A stretch of DNA of 19,012 nucleotides, taken from the NCBI GenBank assembly GCA_002388905.1, contig DGNJ01000095.1, positions 20,319-39,330 of the forward strand, written 5' to 3'. How positions within the stretch are numbered: position 1 is the first letter of the stretch; each line of letters opens with the position of its first letter. This document shows positions 8,192 through 15,492 of this stretch, in pieces. The notes under the pieces were generated by a model. The model was given only the letters and a program-made list of their open reading frames with translations, searched no databases and had not been told where the DNA came from. Made by a program: the position numbers and the translations under genes. This DNA is from Cellvibrionales bacterium UBA4495 (lineage in GTDB: Bacteria > Pseudomonadota > Gammaproteobacteria > Pseudomonadales > Porticoccaceae).

Positions 8192-9508
8192 ATGATCGAC
8201 GACAGTGTCATCGACCGCATAGCGGCAGGGGACAAGGATATCCCCGGATCGATTCTGGCCACGCCGGAACAGGACCTGGTGGAGCGGCGGGCCCTGGAAA
8301 TCTATCAGCGGCCGGAAATCGCCCGGGCCCGGGAGCGCCTGCTGGCGTTGTTCCGGGCCGACCGCAATGCCCTGCTTGCGGACCAGGAGGCGTTTATCTC
8401 GCAAAGCGCCGACGAACACTGCCTTCACGCCGCCCTGATTGCCGCCAGCGAGACGCCCCGCAGCCCGGGTTTTGTCTGGACACTCGCCCTGCCCCACAAC
8501 TGGCTGGGCCGGGCGGTGCCGGGCAGCCGCATGGGGCAGGAAAACCCCGACAATATCTACCGCTTTGCCAGTGTCGATCCCGGCCTGAGCTACAGGATCT
8601 CCGGGCGCTTCCACGGGAGGCCGCCCACCGATTTCAGCCTCTGTTCCCTGCCCGCCCAGGTGGGGGAGGGTATCGCTGCCGACGTCCGGGGCATCATTAC
8701 CCCGGACACGCTGGATGTGGACGGCGACGGCCGCTTCGAGATCCTGGTCGACGCGACACCCACGCAAGCGCGGCGGAACCATTTGTGCATTGCCGGAGCC
8801 AGGGTCCTGATGGCTCGCGATACCCTGGGTGACTGGGGGCGCGAGGGCCCCGCCGAGCTGCATATCGAACGCATGGATGGCGATGCCGTGGACGATTTCG
8901 ATATCGAGCGGGCGGCGCCGCGAGCGGCGGGCCTGGTCACCGATATTGGAAAATTTTTCCTGACCCGCGTCCAGCACGGCATGTGTGAAGCGGGTCCGCT
9001 CAACAGCGTGCCGGCGCCGGAGTCTTCCGCCGGGCGCGGCGGTCTGACCACACAGACAGGGGCGGTGGGCTATTACCGGCTCGGGCAGGGCGAAGCCCTG
9101 GTGCTCAGCCTCGATCCGCTCGGCGCCCGCTACCTGGGGGTGCAGATATGCGACATGTGGATGCTCTCCTATGATTACAGCCGCCATACCAGCAGCTTCA
9201 ATCACCGGCAGGCCCTGGCGGACGGGGACGGGCGGATTCGTCTGGTGATCGCCGCCGAGGATCCCGGTGTGCACAACTGGCTCGATGGCAGCGGCAACTC
9301 CCTGGGTAGCCTCGTGCTGCGCTGGCAGTGTGTTCCGGCCGGAGCGGATTTTTCCGGCGCGGTTGCCGCCGAGGTCGTCGATATCGGCGACCTGCCCTCG
9401 TACCTGCCCGCCGGGACCCGTTACCTGGACCGCGGCGGTCGCGAGGCCCAGAGAGCGGAACGGTTCCGTGAATACCTGCGGCGTGTCCATGGCCGTCCGG
9501 AGGCCTGA
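8192..9508 (+). CDS. DUF1214-type protein (third, divergent), 438 aa
   Basis: It is longer than the other two DUF1214 proteins, with about 90 extra residues ahead of the shared part. Family blocks are present in order: QENPDNIYRFASV followed by YRISGRF, a beta-rich region with LDVDGDGRFEILVD and NHLCIAGARVLMARDTLGD, VQICDMWMLSYDYS, and the C-terminal EDPGVHNWLDGSGNSLGSLV (residues 356-375). These align with the corresponding blocks of the genes at 4647 and 5837. No signal peptide is visible. The frame is open far upstream, but ATG 8192 is the best start: it lies after the sulfotransferase stop, has an AGAGGA ribosome-binding site, and gives a protein-like N terminus. Upstream codons in this frame overlap the sulfotransferase gene. 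Its function is unknown; the context is the same oxidoreductase/sulfotransferase cluster. Confidence 0.8.
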   Translation: MIDDSVIDRIAAGDKDIPGSILATPEQDLVERRALEIYQRPEIARARERLLALFRADRNALLADQEAFISQSADEHCLHAALIAASETPRSPGFVWTLALPHNWLGRAVPGSRMGQENPDNIYRFASVDPGLSYRISGRFHGRPPTDFSLCSLPAQVGEGIAADVRGIITPDTLDVDGDGRFEILVDATPTQARRNHLCIAGARVLMARDTLGDWGREGPAELHIERMDGDAVDDFDIERAAPRAAGLVTDIGKFFLTRVQHGMCEAGPLNSVPAPESSAGRGGLTTQTGAVGYYRLGQGEALVLSLDPLGARYLGVQICDMWMLSYDYSRHTSSFNHRQALADGDGRIRLVIAAEDPGVHNWLDGSGNSLGSLVLRWQCVPAGADFSGAVAAEVVDIGDLPSYLPAGTRYLDRGGREAQRAERFREYLRRVHGRPEA

Positions 9509-9544
9509 TCCCGCAAGCGCCAATATCTTTTTGAGGAGAAAACA

Positions 9545-10606
9545 ATGTCCTATAAAGTGATTCAATGGGCCACCGGCCATACCGGCAAAATGGTCGCCCG
9601 CGCCCTCGCCGAGCGACCGGAGTATGAGATCGTCGGCGCCTTCGTTTACAGCGCCGACAAGGCCGGCAGGGACCTGGGTGACATCTGCGGCATCGACCGC
9701 TTAGGGGTGACCGCCACCAATGACCGGCAGGCCGTTCTCGACCTGGATGCGGATTGCGTGATGTTCCTGGCGGGGGCGGAAAACGATGTCCCCCAGGCAT
9801 TGGAGGATGTCTGTGCCCTGCTCGCTTCGGGTAAAAACGTCATCACCACGCCGGCACAATTTGTCTATCCCAAGTCCATGGGGCCGGAATTCGAAGGACG
9901 TATCCGTGAAGCCTGTGCCACCGGCGGAAGCACTTACCATGGCCTGGGCGTCATGCCCGGTTTTATCGCGGAGAATGTGGCCCTGACGTTGACCCGCATG
10001 TCCCGGCGCATCGACCTGCTCAACTGCTTCGAGACACTGCTTTATAACGAATACCCGAGTACCTTCCAGATGTTCGATCTGATGGGCTTTGGCTACAAGC
10101 CGGACGATTCCACACCCCTATTCAGCGACCCTGAAATCGTTGCCCAGGTATGGCGCCACTCCTGCATGCTGGTCGCCGACGCGGTGGACCTGCCCATTGA
10201 TCGCATCGAGACATTCCGGCATGTTCAGGTGGCGGAAAAGGACCTCCAGGTCGCCGCCGGCTTTATCGGCAAGGGCACGGTCGCGGCCATCAATTTCGGG
10301 TCCCGGGTGATATCCGGCGGCGAGCCGCGCATCGTCATGCAGCACTACACCCGCATGGACCCGGACCTGGCGCCGGAGTGGCCCCGGGGCGATGGCTGGA
10401 CCATCGAGATCGAAGGCGAGCCGTCCATCCGAACCCGGGTGGACGTGGGCATCCACGGCGAGGTCCACACCGACCAGGGCTGCCTGGCCACCGCCATGCA
10501 CGCGGTCCATGCGGTGCCCTACGTAATCGATGCCGAGCCGGGCATCCTGACCCTGGCGGAGGTTCCCCCGGCCTGGGGCGCGGATGCCTTCCATGTCAAA
10601 AGCTGA
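9545..10606 (+). CDS. DapB / 2,4-diaminopentanoate dehydrogenase-like NAD(P)-dependent oxidoreductase, 353 aa
   Basis: The N terminus YKVIQWATGHTGKMVARAL contains a dinucleotide-binding turn (G11-H-T-G14-K-M) at the end of the first strand of a Rossmann fold. Later segments AGRDLGDICG, DCVMFLAGAEND, GKNVITTPAQF and a GLGVMPGF stretch follow the dihydrodipicolinate reductase-like superfamily order. The C-terminal half (FGYKPDDSTPLFSDPEIVAQVWRH and beyond) resembles the C-terminal domain of diaminopentanoate dehydrogenase-like proteins. Such proteins occur in lipid-degradation and secondary-metabolism neighbourhoods with unknown substrates, so it should not be named DapB. A good GAGGAG site at 9533-9538 supports ATG 9545. 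It is separated by 36 bp from the DUF1214 gene and by 126 bp from the Mo enzyme. Predicted cytoplasmic. Confidence 0.8.
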   Translation: MSYKVIQWATGHTGKMVARALAERPEYEIVGAFVYSADKAGRDLGDICGIDRLGVTATNDRQAVLDLDADCVMFLAGAENDVPQALEDVCALLASGKNVITTPAQFVYPKSMGPEFEGRIREACATGGSTYHGLGVMPGFIAENVALTLTRMSRRIDLLNCFETLLYNEYPSTFQMFDLMGFGYKPDDSTPLFSDPEIVAQVWRHSCMLVADAVDLPIDRIETFRHVQVAEKDLQVAAGFIGKGTVAAINFGSRVISGGEPRIVMQHYTRMDPDLAPEWPRGDGWTIEIEGEPSIRTRVDVGIHGEVHTDQGCLATAMHAVHAVPYVIDAEPGILTLAEVPPAWGADAFHVKS

Positions 10607-10732
10607 TTACGTTGATTGGGGTCGGTGTCACGATGTTAACGGCGACATCCGAGAGCACGAGCCAGGCGCCATTGCCGGCAATGTCCAGTGGGTGCAGGTC
10701 GGTGACGATAAAACAATAGACCGGAGCCCGAA

Positions 10733-12868
10733 ATGAAAACTGCCAAATCATTCTGCCGTATGTGCGGGTCCGCCTGTGGAACGGTATTGACCCTCGACGA
10801 TGATGACCGCCTGATCAAGGTGAGACCGGATGAGGATAATCCCATGTCTCGGGGTTACCTGTGTTACAAGGGGCTCTACGCCGACGAAATGCAGAACCAT
10901 CCGGACCGGCTGCTCCATACCGTCAAGCGTCAGCCGGATGGCAGTTACAGGGCCATTGATACCGAGGTGGCCCTGGATGAGATCGCCGGGCGTATGGCCG
11001 ACCTCATGGCTGCCCACGGAAAGGACGCCATCGCCCTCTACACCGGCGGGCACTCCTATCTGACGTCGACCGCCTGGATGATGCTGCCAATGTTCCGTAA
11101 GGCGCTGGGCACCAACGCGAATTACTCCACCGCCACCATCGACCAGTCCGCCAAATTCGTAACCGTCGAGCGGCTCGGCGCCTGGGCCGCCGGCAAGCAC
11201 ACCATTGATCGTTCCGATGTCATGATGCTCATCGGAACCAACCCCCTCGTCGCCCATTCCACGGCGGGCTGTCTGACCACCGATCCGGTCAAGACCCTCA
11301 AGCGGGAAAAAGCCCGGGGCCTGAAGTTGATTGTCATCGATCCCCGGCGCACCGAAACCGCCGCCTTTGCCGACCTGTTGATCCAGCCCTGGCCCGGGGA
11401 GGATGCCACCGTGGTGGCCGGCATGGTTCGCATGATTCTCGCCGAAGGCTGGATTGATCAAACCTTCGTTGATCGGTATGTGGAAGAGGGTGGTATGGCC
11501 CGACTGTGGCAGGCGGTGGAGCCCTTCACCCCCGACTATGTGGCGGGTCGCGCAGGTGTCGATGCCGATGAACTTCGCGCTGCCGCCGAACTCTTTGCCA
11601 CCGGGGACCGGGGGTCTGTATTCTCCGGCACCGGCCCCTCCATGGCGCCCCACGCCAACCTCAACGAACACCTGATTGAACTGCTCAATGTCATTTGCGG
11701 GCGCTATCGACGGGAAGGCGAGCCGGTGGAGGATGTTGCCATCCTGATGCCGCCCCGGCCGGCCACCGCCATGGTGGTGCCGCCGATGCGCGGCTTTGCC
11801 GCGGTACCTCCCGGGCGTATTCGCGGTGCCGGGCAGCTCTTTGGCGAGCGGATGACCTCGACCTTGCCGGACGAAATCCTGACGCCGGGAGAGGGGCAGG
11901 TGCGCGCCCTGTTCAATGCCGGCGGTAATCCGGCCAGCTCGTTTCCGGACCAGGAAAAGACAGTCAAAGCGCTAAAATCCCTGGACCTGCTGGTCAGCAT
12001 CCAGCCGTTCATGGATACCACCGCCCGGCTGGCGGACTATGTGTTTGCCCCCAGACTGCAGTACGAGCGGGCCGATATTCCCATGTACATCTACGATATG
12101 TCGTTCTTCCCCAAGAGCTGGGCGCAATACACGCCGGAAATCGTCAAACCGCCGGAGGGGGCGCAGCTGGTGGACGACTGGTACGTTTTCTGGGGACTGG
12201 CCAAACGCCTGGGCCTGACGCTGGAATACAAGGGCGAAGCCCTCGACATGGAGGCAGCCCCCACCACCGACCAGCTGCTTGAGCTGCGTTGTCGGGGTTC
12301 GGTGATTCCCCTCGACGAAATCAAGCGCCACCCGGAAGGCAAGGTCTACGATCTCAACCAGACCGTGCAGCCGGCGCCGCCCGACGCCACTGGCCGTTTC
12401 GATGTCATGCCCGACGACGTCTTCGGGGAACTGCAGTCGGTATGGCGGGAAGGGGGGCGCGAACAGCGCCTGACGGAAGGGGGCTTTACCCACCAGTTGC
12501 AGGTAAGACGGGTGCGGGAGATCAACAACAGCTCGGCCATGTGGGTGCCCGCGGTGCACCGGCGCATGCCCACCAACTGGGCGGCCATGAATCCCGCGGA
12601 TCTCGAAGCACTCAACCTGACGCCCGAGAGCACCGTGACCATCCGCTCCGAACACGGGGCAATCCCCGCCGTGGTCCGACCCGACGAAACCATTCGCCCC
12701 GGGGTGGTATCCATGACCCATTCATGGGGTGGCCTGCCCGGTGAGGAGGGGAGTCATGAGCCCGGCGTTAACGTCAACCTGCTGATCAGCAGCGAGCATA
12801 ACGTGGAGCCGATCAATGCCATGGTGCGGATGACGGCGATTCCGGTCAGTATTACCCCCTTAAGATGA
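10733..12868 (+). CDS. Molybdopterin-dependent oxidoreductase with N-terminal [4Fe-4S] domain, 711 aa
   Basis: The N terminus has the 4Fe-4S motif C8-x2-C11-x3-C15-x28-C44, followed by Y-K-G. No twin-arginine signal is present, so the enzyme should be cytoplasmic. The Mo-bis-PGD domains follow, with a GTNPLVAHSTAG nucleotide-binding block and LIVIDPRRTETA. Where many relatives carry a Cys or Sec ligand to the metal, this protein has STATIDQSAK (T135-I-D137-Q-S-A-K141); Asp137 could be the ligand, but that is inference. The C-terminal dinucleotide-binding domain starts about residue 584. It is homologous over most of the visible length to the truncated gene at 1-1512. The class includes formate dehydrogenases, thiosulfate/polysulfide reductases and steroid C25 dehydrogenase; no subclass assignment is possible by eye. 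CGGAG at 10722-10726 supports ATG 10733. It is the last gene of the plus-strand cluster. Confidence 0.92.
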   Translation: MKTAKSFCRMCGSACGTVLTLDDDDRLIKVRPDEDNPMSRGYLCYKGLYADEMQNHPDRLLHTVKRQPDGSYRAIDTEVALDEIAGRMADLMAAHGKDAIALYTGGHSYLTSTAWMMLPMFRKALGTNANYSTATIDQSAKFVTVERLGAWAAGKHTIDRSDVMMLIGTNPLVAHSTAGCLTTDPVKTLKREKARGLKLIVIDPRRTETAAFADLLIQPWPGEDATVVAGMVRMILAEGWIDQTFVDRYVEEGGMARLWQAVEPFTPDYVAGRAGVDADELRAAAELFATGDRGSVFSGTGPSMAPHANLNEHLIELLNVICGRYRREGEPVEDVAILMPPRPATAMVVPPMRGFAAVPPGRIRGAGQLFGERMTSTLPDEILTPGEGQVRALFNAGGNPASSFPDQEKTVKALKSLDLLVSIQPFMDTTARLADYVFAPRLQYERADIPMYIYDMSFFPKSWAQYTPEIVKPPEGAQLVDDWYVFWGLAKRLGLTLEYKGEALDMEAAPTTDQLLELRCRGSVIPLDEIKRHPEGKVYDLNQTVQPAPPDATGRFDVMPDDVFGELQSVWREGGREQRLTEGGFTHQLQVRRVREINNSSAMWVPAVHRRMPTNWAAMNPADLEALNLTPESTVTIRSEHGAIPAVVRPDETIRPGVVSMTHSWGGLPGEEGSHEPGVNVNLLISSEHNVEPINAMVRMTAIPVSITPLR

Positions 12869-12869
12869 T

Positions 12870-12893
12870 GGCATCGACGTGTCGGGCGATGCC
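12870..12893. other. Small hairpin just after the Mo-oxidoreductase stop codon
   Basis: GGCATCG (12870-12876) and CGATGCC (12887-12893) are perfect 7-bp inverted repeats with a ten-base loop, starting two bases after the stop codon. No T-run follows on either strand, so it is at best a weak or factor-assisted terminator at the end of the plus-strand cluster. The rest of the 158-bp gap to the convergent lipoprotein operon (12869-13026) shows no gene. Confidence 0.35.
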
Positions 12894-13026
12894 GGGCTGT
12901 GGTTGCCGGCAGGATAATCCGCGCCCCGGCGGTGTAAAAGGTATCCTTGGCGCTGGAGTACTATTCACGCCTGTTTTTCTGAAGTCTCTTCCGGTTTGGG
13001 CGGGAATGATCGATGACTGCCGCTGT

Positions 13027-13521
13027 TTACGATGGCTCGCAGACGGCGTTAGCCAGAACCTGTCCGTCATCGGCTGGATACAGACTCAGGGTAATGGCGC
13101 CGTCTAGGGCCGCACCGGTCACACGGTATTTTGTCTTTGCCCGGAAAGTGTAAAAAAGTGTCCCCCGGCAGCGTTTGTCTGGCCACAATCCAGCCATAAA
13201 CAGGAAGTTTGGCGGAAAAAGCATACCGGTGCTGGCAACCACCTCCAGGGTTTTTCGACGTGTCGCCTTAGCCGGATCGTACCAGTCTCCGGTAATAGTC
13301 AGGTTCTCGCTGATTGGCAGGGCGGCGTATCCGTCGTCGGTGTACCATGCGTTATTGGTGTCAATATGGAAATCCCAGTCCGACCACATGATTTCCCGGC
13401 GCTCTATCAGGACATGAAACAGGTGATCCTCTCCAGGTCGCTCATTCTGTGTTGTAGTGCAACCTGACAACGCCAGTCCGGCCGCAAAGGCAAACCGGCA
13501 GACAACCGGGCTGATTTTCAC
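13027..13521 (-). CDS. Predicted lipoprotein, unknown function, 164 aa
   Basis: The N terminus MKISPVVCRFAFAAGLALSGC is a type II signal peptide with lipobox LSGC; the acylated residue would be C21. Thr at +2 gives no Asp retention signal, so outer-membrane sorting is expected. The mature part is about 144 residues with no domain I recognise. It has two features that could form a disulfide (C in DKRCRGTLF and C near the end in NAVCEPS) and beta-rich stretches such as KYRVTGAALDGAITLSLYP. It is the last gene of a three-lipoprotein operon, starting 10 bp after the stop of the gene at 13532-14170. GC is visibly lower than in the flanking metabolic genes. Confidence 0.75.
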   Translation of the reverse strand: MKISPVVCRFAFAAGLALSGCTTTQNERPGEDHLFHVLIERREIMWSDWDFHIDTNNAWYTDDGYAALPISENLTITGDWYDPAKATRRKTLEVVASTGMLFPPNFLFMAGLWPDKRCRGTLFYTFRAKTKYRVTGAALDGAITLSLYPADDGQVLANAVCEPS

Positions 13522-13531
13522 ACAAGACTGA

Positions 13532-14170
13532 TCATAGGGAGCCCGAACTCCCTCCTTCGCTGATTAACTCCCTGGCGGGTGACGTGTACCAGGGGGTGTT
13601 GTACCAGCGATCCTCCTGTATCCATCCCTCCGATAACATCCAGTCACAATATAAAACCCGTTGCCAAAGGGCTGGATTGTCGGGGTTCCAGCGGCACAGG
13701 GTGTCTGTTTTCCGCTCTTCATAAGTCAGTATCCTTCGGGTCGCAATATTGATGCGATTCTGCGCTGAATGTTTTGACACCACCTTACTGCCAGCCCGAA
13801 TTTCAATAATATCACCCGGATTGACGGAGATTTCCGGTGGTTTGTAAAAGAACGTGGCGCCACCGCCATCATTGGGGCCGCCACAGCAGTAGATCCTGCC
13901 TCTCTCCAGGCTTCCGTCAACGATATCCTCATCGGCTATTCCGGATGACAGTAACCACTGATAAACCCGGGTGTCGTTGACAATATTGTTTCTGGTGATC
14001 ATGCCCTCAGGTACACCGGTCACTTCCGCCAGGTAGAGTGCCCCCGGGGGTGTATGCGCCGCCATAAGGGCTGGTGGTCCGGTCGCACAGCCCGTAACGA
14101 GAAAAGGCAGGACCATGCCGGCCCTAACCAACCATTTGCCTAAAATTTTTATGCAGTGAATGGCGGTCAT
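13532..14170 (-). CDS. Predicted lipoprotein, unknown function, 212 aa
   Basis: The N-terminal signal has basic residues K8, K12 and R16, a hydrophobic core, and a lipobox LVTGC with predicted lipidated C28 followed by Ala, consistent with outer-membrane placement. The signal is a little long; a later start at M19 would shorten it but removes the basic region, so ATG 14170 is kept. The mature part contains an EVTGVPEGMITRNNIV segment, a CCGG turn, and ISVNPGDIIEIRAG, which looks like a beta-strand and turn element. The C-terminal part is Trp- and Cys-rich (CRWNPDNPALWQRVLYCDWM). No family is recognised. It lies 5 bp downstream of the gene at 14176-14760 and is surely co-transcribed with it. 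Its surface or periplasmic function is unknown. Confidence 0.75.
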   Translation of the reverse strand: MTAIHCIKILGKWLVRAGMVLPFLVTGCATGPPALMAAHTPPGALYLAEVTGVPEGMITRNNIVNDTRVYQWLLSSGIADEDIVDGSLERGRIYCCGGPNDGGGATFFYKPPEISVNPGDIIEIRAGSKVVSKHSAQNRINIATRRILTYEERKTDTLCRWNPDNPALWQRVLYCDWMLSEGWIQEDRWYNTPWYTSPARELISEGGSSGSL

Positions 14171-14175
14171 CTCAA

Positions 14176-14760
14176 TTACTCTTCAAGCGCCAATAGAAAT
14201 CCAGCCACATAGCTGGCGGGAACGGCCAATTCCTCTCTGTTGCCGGAATCATCAGTTATCACGAGCGTGAATCCGGTATCGATCCTCTCCCTTAAAAAGG
14301 GCTCCTGTAGCGCCACGGAGAGGGTTTCGGTCATGTTGATGGAATTGATGGTGAACTGCTTGTTCATGTCGAGAGTCACCAATGTCAATGGTGCCGTGCC
14401 CTCGATGCCGGCCTTATCATATCGCCGGTAGATACCGCCAAGGTTGGTGTATTGGAGGGACGCTATGATCTGGCAGGACCAGATGCCCGATACGTCTCGG
14501 ACGGCTTCCAGATGAAACCAATTGCCAAAACTGGCTCCGCCGCCCAGCAAAAGGCCTTTTGAAAACGCGCCAAAACCGGCTCTAACGGAAATAGGTGGAG
14601 CGCGAACTGTTTTATCGCCCGGACTGCTTTCGTCAAGAGTGGTTTTGACCTTCTCACTGATCTGTTGTGGTGAGGAGTCTTCCATTTCTTCTAAGTTAGA
14701 GCAGGAAGTCAGCAAGAGGATTGAGAAAAAAACCAGTTGGAACCTTTTAATGGCGTCCAT
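14176..14760 (-). CDS. Predicted lipoprotein, unknown function, 194 aa
   Basis: The N terminus MDAIKRFQLVFFSILLLTSC is a type II signal peptide with lipobox LTSC and predicted lipidated C20; Ser at +2 suggests the outer membrane. An acidic, Ser-rich linker (NLEEMEDSSPQQISEK) follows, and then a Gly-rich segment (FGAFSKGLLLGGGASFGNW). The rest looks beta-rich, with ITSINMTETLSVAL-like alternation and a VITDDSGN turn. No family is recognised. It is the first gene of the minus-strand lipoprotein operon. The 132-bp region upstream (14761-14892) separates it from the lipocalin gene and contains TTGACA on the minus strand (14838-14833), but no good -10 at the right distance, so no promoter is claimed. 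Confidence 0.75.
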   Translation of the reverse strand: MDAIKRFQLVFFSILLLTSCSNLEEMEDSSPQQISEKVKTTLDESSPGDKTVRAPPISVRAGFGAFSKGLLLGGGASFGNWFHLEAVRDVSGIWSCQIIASLQYTNLGGIYRRYDKAGIEGTAPLTLVTLDMNKQFTINSINMTETLSVALQEPFLRERIDTGFTLVITDDSGNREELAVPASYVAGFLLALEE

Positions 14761-14892
14761 ACATTTTTACGGACCAGAAAGTGGTCGTTCTCCAAAGCAA
14801 GTATGCGCCAGTCCGTCGGGAAAGCAATGGGGTGTCAAAAATATTCTTTGGCGGAAATCAGCTCACCGCCGAACGGCCGGCGATCAAAATGG

Positions 14893-15423
14893 TTAGGCGG
14901 GTGGTTGGTGTTCCACAAAAATCAACTGGTCGACCGGGAAATCCAGCTCCCGGGCTCTCTCCAGCAAGGCGTCCAGGCGCGCGGGCGCCAGCGTGGGTGT
15001 TCGGGACAGGATCCAGAGGTATTCCCGGTTGTAGCCGCAGACTATCGCCCATTGGTAGTTGTCCTTATCCAGGGCAATCACGTTGTAGCCGGCGTAGAAG
15101 GGCCCGAAAAATGATACTTTCAGCGCACCGATGTCCGGCGACCGGGTAAAGTATGCCCTGCCTTCGGCTTCCCGCCATTCCCCGGCTTCGGCATCGTAGC
15201 CGCGGTTGATGACCCGGATGCCCCAGTCGGCGCGGCGGCTGTACCGGGCGGTGACCCGGCTCAATCCCGCCTCGAAGCTATGATCGAGGCGGGCAATTTC
15301 GTACCACTTGCCCAGATAGCGATCAGCCTCGAAGTTCCGGACAGGTTCGACGCCTTCCGGTGTGCCGGTACAGGCCGACAAAAGGAAAATCAGGAACAGC
15401 GGGATCGGGTTGCGTCGGACCAT
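14893..15423 (-). CDS. blc: Lipocalin, Blc-type outer-membrane lipoprotein, 176 aa
   Basis: The signal peptide MVRRNPIPLFLIFLLSAC has a lipobox LSAC and predicted lipidated C18. The lipocalin signature is clear: YLGKWYEIARLDHSFE, with G38-K-W40-Y. Further family blocks are RYSRRADWGIRVINRGY, GEWREAEGRAYF, LKVSFFGPFYAGYNVIALDKDNYQWAIVCGYNREYLWILSRTP near the C terminus. The length (176 aa) is close to E. coli Blc (177). Blc proteins bind lysophospholipids or other hydrophobic ligands at the outer membrane and are linked to envelope stress and membrane maintenance. The frame continues open upstream across the antisense of the gamma-glutamyltransferase, but ATG 15423 is the start that gives the signal peptide. 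No strong Shine-Dalgarno is visible. It is divergent from the gene at 15493. Confidence 0.92.
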   Translation of the reverse strand: MVRRNPIPLFLIFLLSACTGTPEGVEPVRNFEADRYLGKWYEIARLDHSFEAGLSRVTARYSRRADWGIRVINRGYDAEAGEWREAEGRAYFTRSPDIGALKVSFFGPFYAGYNVIALDKDNYQWAIVCGYNREYLWILSRTPTLAPARLDALLERARELDFPVDQLIFVEHQPPA

Positions 15424-15433
15424 GAGCGGAATA

Positions 15434-15461
15434 TTGGCGCACCACCGGCAAAATGTATAGC
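15434..15461 (+). promoter_or_regulatory. Possible sigma70-like promoter for the gamma-glutamyltransferase gene
   Basis: TTGGCG (15434-15439) and TATAGC (15456-15461) are separated by 16 bases, each matching four of six consensus positions. Transcription would start about 25 bases before the GGT start codon. The same TATA segment on the opposite strand (GGCTATACA) could serve as a -10 for the divergent lipocalin, so the 69-bp gap is probably a shared control region. Based on consensus matching only. Confidence 0.3.
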
Positions 15462-15492
15462 CTTCAGGGATACTCACTTGACGGGTAAGCCC

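Noticed and set aside
8186..9580. Long minus-strand open frame opposite the third DUF1214 gene
   Set aside because: Antisense to a conserved protein with its own ribosome-binding site; composition is typical of a shadow frame.
12869..13107. Small plus-strand open frame after the Mo oxidoreductase
   Set aside because: No recognisable protein or ribosome-binding site, and it overlaps the end of the lipoprotein gene at 13027.
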